Part shown: positions 25,232 through 32,057 of the stretch, one piece after another
Position numbering within the stretch: position 1 is the stretch's first letter
Layout: every line of letters begins with the position of its first letter
NCBI GenBank assembly: GCA_902784615.1
Contig: CACZVN010000021.1
Coordinates: 1 to 37,627, forward strand
From: an uncultured Prevotellaceae bacterium
Lineage (GTDB): Bacteria; Bacteroidota; Bacteroidia; Bacteroidales; Bacteroidaceae
Length of the DNA stretch: 37,627 bases
Direction: 5' to 3'
Translations under genes and position numbers: made by a program
The notes under the pieces: generated by a model
Seen by the model: the letters and a program-made list of their open reading frames with translations, nothing else
Database searches by the model: none
Told to the model about the DNA's origin: nothing

Positions 25232-26332
25232 ATGGAACATCCCGAGAACAGCTCAGAATATGCAGGTCTGCAGGTGAACAGCGGTGTCGAACAGCCCGCC
25301 ATCATCAACCCCTATATGAAGCGTAACCGTTTCCGTCGTCGTGAACTCTCGGCCGCGGAGATGGTTGAGGGCATCGTCAAGGGCGACGTCACCGTACTCT
25401 CCCAAGCCGTGACGCTCATTGAGAGTGTCAATCCCGACCATCAGGCCAAGGCACAGGAGGTGATTAACAAGTGTCTGCCCTATAGTGGCAACTCCGTCCG
25501 TGTGGGCATCAGCGGTGTGCCTGGTGCTGGCAAATCGACCAGCATCGACGAGTTCGGCATCCACGTACTCCGTGAGAAGGGAGGCCGCCTGGCCGTCCTC
25601 GCCATCGACCCCTCCAGTGAGCGTACCAAGGGTAGTATCCTCGGCGATAAGACGCGCATGGAGAAACTGGCGCAGCATCCCGACTCCTTCATCCGCCCTA
25701 GCCCATCGGCAGGATCGCTGGGTGGTGTGGCGCGTAAGACGCGCGAGACCATCATCCTCTGTGAGGCGGCGGGTTTCAACCATATTTTCGTGGAGACTGT
25801 CGGTGTGGGACAGAGCGAGACGGCCTGTCACTCGATGGTCGATTTCTTCCTGCTTATCCAGGTGGCAGGAACGGGCGATGAACTACAGGGCATCAAGCGC
25901 GGCATCATGGAGATCAGCGACGGTATCGTCATCAACAAGTGCGACGGCGACAACGTCGATCGATGTCAAATGGCGGCCACCAACTTCCGTAATGCCCTCC
26001 ACTTCTTCCCCCTGCCCGAGAGCGGATGGAGTCCGAAGGTGCTCTGCTATAGCGGTTTCTACGGCACGGGGGTTAAAGAGGTGTGGGATATGATCTACGA
26101 GTATATCGACTTCGTGAAGGCCAACGGCTACTTCGACTACCGCCGCAACGAACAGGCGAAATACTGGATGTATGAGAGCATCAATGAGCACCTGCGCCTG
26201 AACTTCTACAACAATCCGGTCATCCGTGCCCAATTGAAGCCCGCAGAGCAAACCGTCCTCGCTGGGCAGAAGACCTCGTTCGTAGCCGCCCAGGACCTCC
26301 TCGATGAATACTTCAATCTGCTGAAGAAATAA
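25232..26332 (+). CDS. meaB: Methylmalonyl-CoA mutase-associated GTPase MeaB
   Basis: G3E-type GTPase that protects and reloads B12-dependent methylmalonyl-CoA mutase, used by Bacteroidales for succinate-to-propionate conversion. The Walker A motif is GVPGAGKS (95-102) in VGISGVPGAGKST. Further motifs are AIDPSSERTKGSILGDKTRM (base II region), VETVGVGQSE (switch), and the guanine-specificity motif NKCD. The C-terminal dimerisation helices are present. The length of 366 residues fits. The mutase genes mutA/mutB are not adjacent in this window. It is preceded by a repeat linker, without a clear ribosome-binding site. Confidence 0.94.
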   Translation: MEHPENSSEYAGLQVNSGVEQPAIINPYMKRNRFRRRELSAAEMVEGIVKGDVTVLSQAVTLIESVNPDHQAKAQEVINKCLPYSGNSVRVGISGVPGAGKSTSIDEFGIHVLREKGGRLAVLAIDPSSERTKGSILGDKTRMEKLAQHPDSFIRPSPSAGSLGGVARKTRETIILCEAAGFNHIFVETVGVGQSETACHSMVDFFLLIQVAGTGDELQGIKRGIMEISDGIVINKCDGDNVDRCQMAATNFRNALHFFPLPESGWSPKVLCYSGFYGTGVKEVWDMIYEYIDFVKANGYFDYRRNEQAKYWMYESINEHLRLNFYNNPVIRAQLKPAEQTVLAGQKTSFVAAQDLLDEYFNLLKK

Positions 26333-26362
26333 TGTTTCATGTTTAATCTTTAATGTTTAATG
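26330..26362 (+). repeat. TGTTTAA-class repeat between meaB and ispH
   Basis: Begins with the meaB TAA stop and ends with the ATG start of ispH; units TGTTTCA, TGTTTAA, TCTTTAA, TGTTTAA. Confidence 0.75.
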
Positions 26363-27244
26363 TTACAGATTGAGATCGATAACGGCAGTGGCTTCTGCTT
26401 CGGTGTGACCACCGCCATCAAGAAAGCCGAGGAAGAATTGGCACAAGGACAGACGCTCTACTGTCTCGGCGATATCGTGCACAACGGCATGGAGTGCGAA
26501 CGGCTCCATGAGATGGGCCTTATCACCATCAACCACGACGACCTGCGCGAGCTCCACGACGTGAAGGTGCTGCTTCGTGCCCACGGCGAGCCCCCTGAGA
26601 CCTACGAACTCGCCCGCCGCAACAACATCGAGATTATCGATGCGACCTGTCCTGTGGTGCTCCAACTCCAGAAGCGCATCAAGCGCCAGTATGATGAGAA
26701 TCATGGTGTGGGTGATCAACAGTCCCCGGCCCCCCAGATCGTGATCTTCGGCAAGAAGGGTCATGCCGAGGTGCTTGGTCTCGTGGGACAGACGCAATCC
26801 ACCGCTATCGTCATCGAGAGTTTCGACGAGGTGACCACGCTCGACTTTACGCGCGACATCTACCTCTACTCGCAGACCACAAAGTCGCTCGACGAGTTCC
26901 ACCGCATCATCGATTACATCCAGTCGCACATCTCGCCCGATGCCACCTTCAAGAGTTTCGACACCATCTGCCGTTCCGTGGCCAACCGCATGCCTAACAT
27001 CTCACAGTTTGCTGCCAAGCACGATCTCATCCTCTTCGTCTGCGGACGCAAGAGTTCCAACGGTAAGGTACTCTTCAACGAGTGCCTGCGCGTGAATCCC
27101 AACAGCCACCTTGTTGAGGATCCTCAGGAGATACAGCCCGAGTGGCTGGAGGGCATCCAGACCGTCGGCATCTGTGGTGCTACCTCCACCCCCCGTTGGC
27201 TCATGGAGCAATGCCGCGATGCCATCCTCCAAATGCCAGATTGA
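26360..27244 (+). CDS. ispH: 4-hydroxy-3-methylbut-2-enyl diphosphate reductase
   Basis: Last enzyme of the MEP isoprenoid pathway, reducing HMBPP to IPP and DMAPP at a [4Fe-4S] cluster. The three cluster cysteines are C13 (GSGFCFGV), C97 (DATCPVV) and C204 (DTICRSVANR). Substrate-binding H41 (IVHNG), H75 (RAHGEPPE) and the E137 region (GKKGHAEV) are in place, as is the QTTKSLDEF motif. Length 294 residues. The start codon ATG is the last unit of the repeat linker, but MLQIEIDNGSGFCFGV aligns well with the family's N-terminus, which supports it. A short Gln/Pro-rich loop (HGVGDQQSPAPQ, 115-126) is somewhat longer than I expect. It converges with the TonB receptor gene with a 15-bp gap and no clear terminator. 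Confidence 0.95.
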   Translation: MLQIEIDNGSGFCFGVTTAIKKAEEELAQGQTLYCLGDIVHNGMECERLHEMGLITINHDDLRELHDVKVLLRAHGEPPETYELARRNNIEIIDATCPVVLQLQKRIKRQYDENHGVGDQQSPAPQIVIFGKKGHAEVLGLVGQTQSTAIVIESFDEVTTLDFTRDIYLYSQTTKSLDEFHRIIDYIQSHISPDATFKSFDTICRSVANRMPNISQFAAKHDLILFVCGRKSSNGKVLFNECLRVNPNSHLVEDPQEIQPEWLEGIQTVGICGATSTPRWLMEQCRDAILQMPD

Positions 27245-27259
27245 CAATAATCACACAAA

Positions 27260-29266
27260 TTATAGCTTCTTATCCAGATCAACGGAGAGGCCGATGCTGA
27301 AGGAGGTGCCTGTGGTGATTGGGGAACTGTAGTAATAGGCCTTCGGCTTGTAGTTGAAGAGGTTGTCGATGGCCGTATTCACGTTGATACCGCTCCAGAG
27401 ATGGTGCTGGAGCATCAGCTTCCAGATGATATAGCCCTGATCCACATCCGTACGACCTGATTGCGGCTTGCCTTGACTACGTCCTGAGAGGGCTGCGTCG
27501 AGGGCGTAGTGGCGGGAAAAACGGTGGGCATAGCCGATGCGCCAGGTCATAGAGTGCGTACGGGGCTGGTTGAACTGTGAGAAATAGACATTACCCGTCT
27601 CGTGCATCCAGGAATAGTTCAGCTTGAGCGTCAACCCCCAATCAAAATAATGGCCCATGCTGATATCCACGCCCCAGACATTGACACCGTCCTCGTTCCA
27701 GTACAAGGCACTCTCCTGCCCCTCATAGTCGTAGTCGATGGTGGTGATACGCTTGTCGAAGATGTTACAATAGCCCATGAGGGTGAAGTTATAGACACCA
27801 TTCAGGATGCCACTATGACGGATGCGGTTCTGACGCTCGAGGGCGACGTTGAAGTTATGGCTCTTCTCGGGTTCAAGGTCTGGATTTCCGATGATCCAAT
27901 AACCCATGCTACCCATATCGAAATGCATATACATCTCCTTGAGCGTGGGCGCACGGAAACCGCTGGCATAGTTGGCGCGGAGGGTAAAGACAGGGAGTTT
28001 ATACACCACGGCGAGACGTCCCGTGAGGGCCTTCAGCGACGAGGCCGAGAAGTAATCGTAGCGGGCGCTGCCCACGATGTTGAACTGATCGGTGATGTTC
28101 CAGTCGAACTGGACATAGCCGTCGATATTGTCCTGCGAGTGGCTGGTATTGTCGATGAACTGATAGGTGGTGAGGTAGTCGTGCAGGTAGTCGGCGCCAA
28201 GGAGCAGGTTGTTCTTACCAAAGGGATGGTGGTAGAGCGCATGCACCACATGCTGCTGATTGCTGTAGTCGTGATCATGCGTACGCGTGCCGTCAGGCAT
28301 GAAATTAGCCTTGTCGTACTGGTCGTAGGCGTACGACAGTTCAAGATGACGGGCATGATCCCAGGCATAGCGACCTTTCAATCCTGCACTGTAGGCATTG
28401 AAATGATAGTCGTAGGTGTCGCGCTCGCTAGTACGGAAGAAATAGCCGCCACGGCCGATAAGTGTCAGTTGGTCTGTGGCGCGCCACGTCAGCCGTTCCT
28501 TCACGTTATAGGTCGTCTGTCCGTAGAGGCGGCTCAGGTTCGAATCGTCGTTAAGCACCGACTCGTCGTAGGGCAGGCCCTGTGCCTTCTTCATCAGTTC
28601 AAGGGCGATTTCCTCTGAGGTATGGGCCTTCGGCAGATCGACGGGATCGATCTTCGTGTGTTGGAAACTGGTCTGGGAATTCCAGCGCTCCGTGTTAAAC
28701 GAGAAACTGGCACCATTGCGCCACTCATGGCCGAAGGTGTTATAGCGTGAATTTGCGTTGGCTGTCCAAGGTTCGAGGTTCTCGCGGCTGATGATGTTCA
28801 CCACACCACCCACGGCATTAGAGCCGTAGAGGGCCGACGACGCACCTTTCACAATCTCGATACGTCCGACGTTGTCGAGGTTCATACGGCTGTAATCGAC
28901 ATTGTCCATGGTCTCGCCTGCCATGCGCTCGCCATCGACGAGGAAGAGCACGGAACTGCCACCAAATCCGCTCATGTTGAGCGTTGTCTCCTGCGTCATG
29001 GCAAAGCCGAACTCCAAGCCAGGAATCTCCTGCGTGAGCATATCCTGGATATTGGTGGCATCGGTGATCTTAATGTCGTGGAGCGTGATAAGGCGTGTCA
29101 CTACAGGCGCATCCTTCAGGGCCTTGGGCGTATTGGAGGCCGTGACGACGATGGGATCGAGCTCTACGGAGTCGCGGAAAGCAGTCTGGGCAGGGAGATT
29201 AAGTACTGGCATGGCCAACGCCATGCCAGCTATTATGAATCGTGAGAATCTATTCGAAAGATACAC
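27260..29266 (-). CDS. TonB-dependent outer-membrane receptor (heme/metallophore type candidate)
   Basis: A 668-residue outer-membrane active transporter. After the signal peptide (ends in LPAQ) come a TonB-box-like segment and the plug domain (DPIVVTASNTPKALKDAPVV, LFLVDGERMAGE, IEIVKGASSALYGSNAVGGVVNI). The beta-barrel follows and ends at LSVDLDKKL; a final aromatic residue is absent. No CarboxypepD_reg or SusC features are present, so it is of the smaller siderophore/heme/cobalamin class. FRAP (in GFRAPTLKEMYMHFD) and NPDL (in GNPDLEPEKS) resemble the FRAP/NPNL box of heme receptors such as HmuR, but these motifs are shared by other receptors. The start is GTG, 12 bp after the lipoprotein gene, which may be a substrate-binding partner. 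Confidence 0.88.
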   Translation of the reverse strand: MYLSNRFSRFIIAGMALAMPVLNLPAQTAFRDSVELDPIVVTASNTPKALKDAPVVTRLITLHDIKITDATNIQDMLTQEIPGLEFGFAMTQETTLNMSGFGGSSVLFLVDGERMAGETMDNVDYSRMNLDNVGRIEIVKGASSALYGSNAVGGVVNIISRENLEPWTANANSRYNTFGHEWRNGASFSFNTERWNSQTSFQHTKIDPVDLPKAHTSEEIALELMKKAQGLPYDESVLNDDSNLSRLYGQTTYNVKERLTWRATDQLTLIGRGGYFFRTSERDTYDYHFNAYSAGLKGRYAWDHARHLELSYAYDQYDKANFMPDGTRTHDHDYSNQQHVVHALYHHPFGKNNLLLGADYLHDYLTTYQFIDNTSHSQDNIDGYVQFDWNITDQFNIVGSARYDYFSASSLKALTGRLAVVYKLPVFTLRANYASGFRAPTLKEMYMHFDMGSMGYWIIGNPDLEPEKSHNFNVALERQNRIRHSGILNGVYNFTLMGYCNIFDKRITTIDYDYEGQESALYWNEDGVNVWGVDISMGHYFDWGLTLKLNYSWMHETGNVYFSQFNQPRTHSMTWRIGYAHRFSRHYALDAALSGRSQGKPQSGRTDVDQGYIIWKLMLQHHLWSGINVNTAIDNLFNYKPKAYYYSSPITTGTSFSIGLSVDLDKKL

Positions 29267-29278
29267 TGCTGCTACCTA

Positions 29279-29761
29279 CTACTTTGTACCAGTAAAGGTT
29301 GTATCCATGGTCATTGGCATATTGCCGTACTTCAATGAGAATGTCACAGCAATAGTCTTATCGCTGAAGACTAAGGCGAGATTGCTGATGGTATAGTTCT
29401 TCTCATCACCAGAGGCATTGGTCACTACACCTTCATAACTGTCGAGTTTACCCGTGATGGTATTGCCACTCTTGGTAAGTGAAATACCCTTTACAGGAAG
29501 AGCCGGAATGGTCATCATCCCCATACCAACCTGAGGAATCGTCAGATCGACAGATGTGTCGGAGGCTTTGACAAATACGTAGGTTTTTACTTCGTTAGAC
29601 GATTCCTCGCCCATCACCATAACAACCTCATTACCAGAATAGGAACCAGCCACCTGTGTGGCCACAGCTTCTACCTTGTTGTCATCGTCATCCTTACTAC
29701 ATGAACTCAAACTCATTACGAAGGCCATGGCAGCCAACGTCATTGTCATAATCTTTTTCAT
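29279..29761 (-). CDS. Surface lipoprotein, calycin-like domain
   Basis: A 160-residue lipoprotein: lipobox SLSSC with C21, followed by SKDDDD. Lys and acidic residues right after the Cys match the Bacteroidetes lipoprotein export signal that directs lipoproteins to the cell surface. The rest is a beta-rich domain (AGSYSGNEVVMVMG, TYVFVKASDTSVDLTIPQV, NLALVFSDKTIAVTFSLKYG) with the look of Bacteroidetes calycin-like proteins. It is immediately upstream of a TonB receptor gene, so a ligand-capture role analogous to HmuY-HmuR is plausible but unproven. Confidence 0.75.
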   Translation of the reverse strand: MKKIMTMTLAAMAFVMSLSSCSKDDDDNKVEAVATQVAGSYSGNEVVMVMGEESSNEVKTYVFVKASDTSVDLTIPQVGMGMMTIPALPVKGISLTKSGNTITGKLDSYEGVVTNASGDEKNYTISNLALVFSDKTIAVTFSLKYGNMPMTMDTTFTGTK

Positions 29762-29762
29762 C

Positions 29763-29774
29763 TTTTTACCTTTT
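29763..29774 (-). repeat. Short TTTTTACC-class repeat before the lipoprotein gene
   Basis: TTTTTACCTTTT fills most of the 15-bp gap and gives a GGTAAAAA sequence just before the lipoprotein start. Confidence 0.5.
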
Positions 29775-29776
29775 AA

Positions 29777-30562
29777 TTATTTGATTTTTTGTGTTGTATA
29801 ATCGTACTCGGAGCCATAGGCACTGTGGGGAATGCTGAAGATGGCAATCATCAGCAATACGGCTAAGGCTACGACCCATCTATTATGCTTCCACTTCAGG
29901 GTGGCAAGGGCTGCCAAGAAGAACAGTAAAGAGATAAGGGTCTTATTATCTGTGAGGTCTGTGCCGTATGGGAATCCTGCCCACCATGGGCCGAAGGCCG
30001 CGTGCTGCACGAGGGGACCCAGGACGAAACCACCGGCGAAGAGTGTGATCACCGTGATCTTCAACCAACGGCGATATTCTTTGTGCGTCACCACTAACAA
30101 GAGCGTATAGACGGCAAAGAGCATGGCACCAAACATCAGCAGGATATGGGGAATGAGGATATAGGCAGGCACATCGTTGCGGAAACGGATCACCACGGGT
30201 TCGTCTTTCATATAGTCCTTACCTGCGACAGTGAGGTAATACTGCAGTTTGCCAGCGACGGGCTGTACGGGCAGAATTGCCTGCCATGCATCGTCTTGAT
30301 AAACGAAATCAACCGTCGTATAATCGTTCGTCGTCGGATACTGACGGTAGTGGATCTGCGGTACTTCGACAAGCTCAGTAACCGCAGGGAGGGTGACGAT
30401 CTCATCTTTCTGCACACCACTTCTGGGCAGTTTCACCTGATAACTCTCCCCTTGGAGTTCGATAGCCACCTTCTTAGGGTACGTGGGCCCCGTCATGCGC
30501 TGGTAGATACTCAGCACCAAGGTAATGACAATGGCCAGAAGCCAATAGACAGATTTCTTCAT
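29777..30562 (-). CDS. Membrane protein of unknown function, four C-terminal helices
   Basis: I do not recognise the family with confidence. The 261 residues comprise an N-terminal membrane anchor (VYWLLAIVITLVLSIYQ), an extracytoplasmic beta-rich domain (about 25-125), and four hydrophobic segments: HILLMFGAMLFAVYTLLLVV, LKITVITLFAGGFVLGPLV, LISLLFFLAALATLKW and WVVALAVLLMIAIFSI. Histidines at or near membrane segments (IPHILL, LVQHAAF, SIPHS) and the WWAGFPYGTDLTDNKT loop look conserved-type and could bind a metal or heme. Residues AVTELVEVP in the outer domain are encoded by a REP-like palindrome. The ATG overlaps the stop of the M28 peptidase gene (ATGA), so it is translationally coupled. 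Confidence 0.7.
   Translation of the reverse strand: MKKSVYWLLAIVITLVLSIYQRMTGPTYPKKVAIELQGESYQVKLPRSGVQKDEIVTLPAVTELVEVPQIHYRQYPTTNDYTTVDFVYQDDAWQAILPVQPVAGKLQYYLTVAGKDYMKDEPVVIRFRNDVPAYILIPHILLMFGAMLFAVYTLLLVVTHKEYRRWLKITVITLFAGGFVLGPLVQHAAFGPWWAGFPYGTDLTDNKTLISLLFFLAALATLKWKHNRWVVALAVLLMIAIFSIPHSAYGSEYDYTTQKIK
30356..30387. repeat. REP-like palindrome encoding TELVEV inside the membrane-protein gene
   Basis: CTGCGGT (30356-30362) pairs with ACCGCAG (30381-30387) around the common ACTTCGACAAGCTCAGT core. The core (CTGAGCTTGTCGAAG on the other strand) is a recurrent short repeat in many bacterial genomes, and it is read in frame as TELVEV. Confidence 0.6.
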
Positions 30563-31863
30563 TTCTTCTTAGCGGGCATCAGGTGAACTTGAAATGTAAG
30601 GGTCTCTTCGTTTCGCAGCACTTTCACTGGGATGGTGGTGTCAGGCTCGAGTTCCGACAGGCGCTGCATATAGTCGTCCATATTCGTAACGGGCTTGCCA
30701 TCGATCTCCTGGATGATGTCTCCACTGCGGATGCCCGCATTATGGGCAGACTTTCCTGCCACCACGATGTCGGCACGAAGACCAGAGATGCGGCTGGCAC
30801 CCATGACATCGGGCATCAGTCCTAAAGTGACCTTAAACTTGCCATGCTTCATCTTATTGGTGCTCGGCACACTGATATAATCAGGGGTCGTGGGCATACT
30901 GGCAATCCGTGTGATCAGCACCTTCGAGAAATCGAGGGTCTGCTGCATACCGTCGTAATTCAGGGTGGAGGGCACATCGTCAGGGGTGTGATACTCCATG
31001 TGACCACCTGTGGTAAGAAAGAGCACAGGGATATCTTGTGCCACAAACGAGGCATGGTCGCTGGGACCGTAACCATCAGGCGTACAGGAGATATTCAGAT
31101 TTGTCTGTTCTGCTGTGGCCTCTGCCATCACCTTGAACTCGCTGCTGGTGCCCGTACCTGAGACACTCAGGGCGTTGTCGCGCATCCGACCCACCATATC
31201 GAGATTGACCATGGCAACAATACCTGATTTATCAACAGGCAGATTCTTGCGCTGGGCATCATCCTTCTTCATCCACTCCAGAAAATTTTTGGAACCAATC
31301 AGTCCCTGCTCCTCAGCCCCAAAGAAGGCGAAGATGATGCTGCGCGGTGAACGCTCCTTCTTGAAATGCTTCGCCAGTTCGAGAACCACGGCATCGCCAC
31401 TGGCATTATCGTCGGCACCAGGATGGACAGCCAAAGTATCAGGACGACGGGAACCGGAATCTTTTCCTCCTAAGCCCAGATGGTCGTAATGCGAACCCAC
31501 GACAATGTATTCGTGCTTCAAACGCTTGTCCTTACCTGGAAGCACGGCGATGATGTTATGGGTGGTGCGCTCCTGCTCAGGGGTTTTACCGTAGGTGAAG
31601 TCTTGGAAGTAACCTATATTCTTCTTTCCCTTGACGATGGGTTTGAGTTTCAGACTGCGAAGCTGGCTGACGATGTATTCAGAAGCGAGGGTATCGCCAG
31701 CAGTGGCTGGGAATCGTCCTCCAAGTTCCTGCGAGGCCAAGTATTCCACCGCCTGTCGCATATCGTTCTGCTTCTGGGCACTTATAGGTAAAAAAGTAAA
31801 AAGGTAAAAGGGTAAAACAATCACCCATTTAGCCTTTAACTCTACCTTTCCTATTATTTCCAT
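30559..31863 (-). CDS. M28 family metallopeptidase with PDZ domain, exported
   Basis: Exported zinc aminopeptidase-type protein, 434 residues. The co-catalytic metal ligands fit H125 (VVGSHYDHLG), D151 (HPGADDNASGD), catalytic E184 and ligand E185 (FFGAEEQGL), D222 (VNLDMVGRM) and H292 (MEYHTPDD). A PDZ domain covers about 345-430 (LGLMPDV, IRSGDIIQEIDGKPVTNMDD). A protease-associated domain is not evident. The signal peptide core VLPFYLFTFLPI (16-27) is encoded by the TTTTTACC repeat, as in the DUF1573 protein, followed by SAQ. It heads the operon with the membrane protein, surface lipoprotein and TonB receptor. Confidence 0.9.
   Translation of the reverse strand: MEIIGKVELKAKWVIVLPFYLFTFLPISAQKQNDMRQAVEYLASQELGGRFPATAGDTLASEYIVSQLRSLKLKPIVKGKKNIGYFQDFTYGKTPEQERTTHNIIAVLPGKDKRLKHEYIVVGSHYDHLGLGGKDSGSRRPDTLAVHPGADDNASGDAVVLELAKHFKKERSPRSIIFAFFGAEEQGLIGSKNFLEWMKKDDAQRKNLPVDKSGIVAMVNLDMVGRMRDNALSVSGTGTSSEFKVMAEATAEQTNLNISCTPDGYGPSDHASFVAQDIPVLFLTTGGHMEYHTPDDVPSTLNYDGMQQTLDFSKVLITRIASMPTTPDYISVPSTNKMKHGKFKVTLGLMPDVMGASRISGLRADIVVAGKSAHNAGIRSGDIIQEIDGKPVTNMDDYMQRLSELEPDTTIPVKVLRNEETLTFQVHLMPAKKK
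31787..31818 (-). repeat. TTTTTACC-class repeat encoding the M28 signal-peptide core
   Basis: On the minus strand four degenerate 8-bp units (TTTTACCC, TTTTACCT, TTTTTACT, TTTTTACC) lie in the coding sequence and read LPFYLFTFLP. A further partial copy lies upstream of the start (31864-31877). Confidence 0.8.
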
Positions 31864-31887
31864 CTTTTACTTTTTAAAAATCGAGTG

Positions 31888-31919
31888 CAAAGGTACGGCT
31901 TTTCCGCCAATCCTACAAT
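31888..31919 (-). promoter_or_regulatory. Promoter for the M28-membrane protein-lipoprotein-receptor operon
   Basis: On the minus strand, ATTG (31916-31919, three of four to TTTG), a 20-bp spacer and TACCTTTG (31888-31895). The leader to the ATG at 31863 is about 20 nt. Confidence 0.6.
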
Positions 31920-32006
31920 CCCCATTTATAATGATTTTAACTGACGAAATGACGCAGGTTGTGCCGATTTGACAGATTTCAGCCTAAGGGCACGGAGATT
32001 GAACAG

Positions 32007-32041
32007 TAAACATTGGACATTAAAGATTAAACATTAAATAA
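32007..32041 (+). repeat. TGTTTAA-class repeat (inverted) upstream of clpB
   Basis: AACATTGGACATT, TTAAAGATT and TTAAACATT units are the reverse orientation of the TGTTTAA/TCTTTAA repeat. They end 16 nt before the clpB ATG, just ahead of its ribosome-binding site. Confidence 0.65.
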
Positions 32042-32042
32042 G

Positions 32043-32050
32043 AAGGAGGA
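32043..32050 (+). promoter_or_regulatory. Canonical Shine-Dalgarno site of clpB
   Basis: AAGGAGGA with 7 nt to the ATG at 32058. A near-perfect SD is unusual in this phylum. No TAnnTTTG promoter or CIRCE heat-shock operator was found in the 31864-32057 gap on the plus strand. Confidence 0.6.
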
Positions 32051-32057
32051 TTAAACT

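Noticed and set aside
27245-27259. Small ATAAT/ATTAT inverted repeat between ispH and the receptor gene as a terminator
   Set aside because: The stem has only five A-T pairs and is too weak to act as an intrinsic terminator.
27602-28618. 338-codon plus-strand frame opposite the TonB receptor gene
   Set aside because: Antisense shadow of a receptor with complete plug and barrel motifs; no recognisable domain.
31970-31990. TTGACA-like sequence upstream of clpB as a sigma-70 type -35 box
   Set aside because: No matching -10 element at 16-18 bp, and the phylum uses the TTTG/TAnnTTTG consensus.
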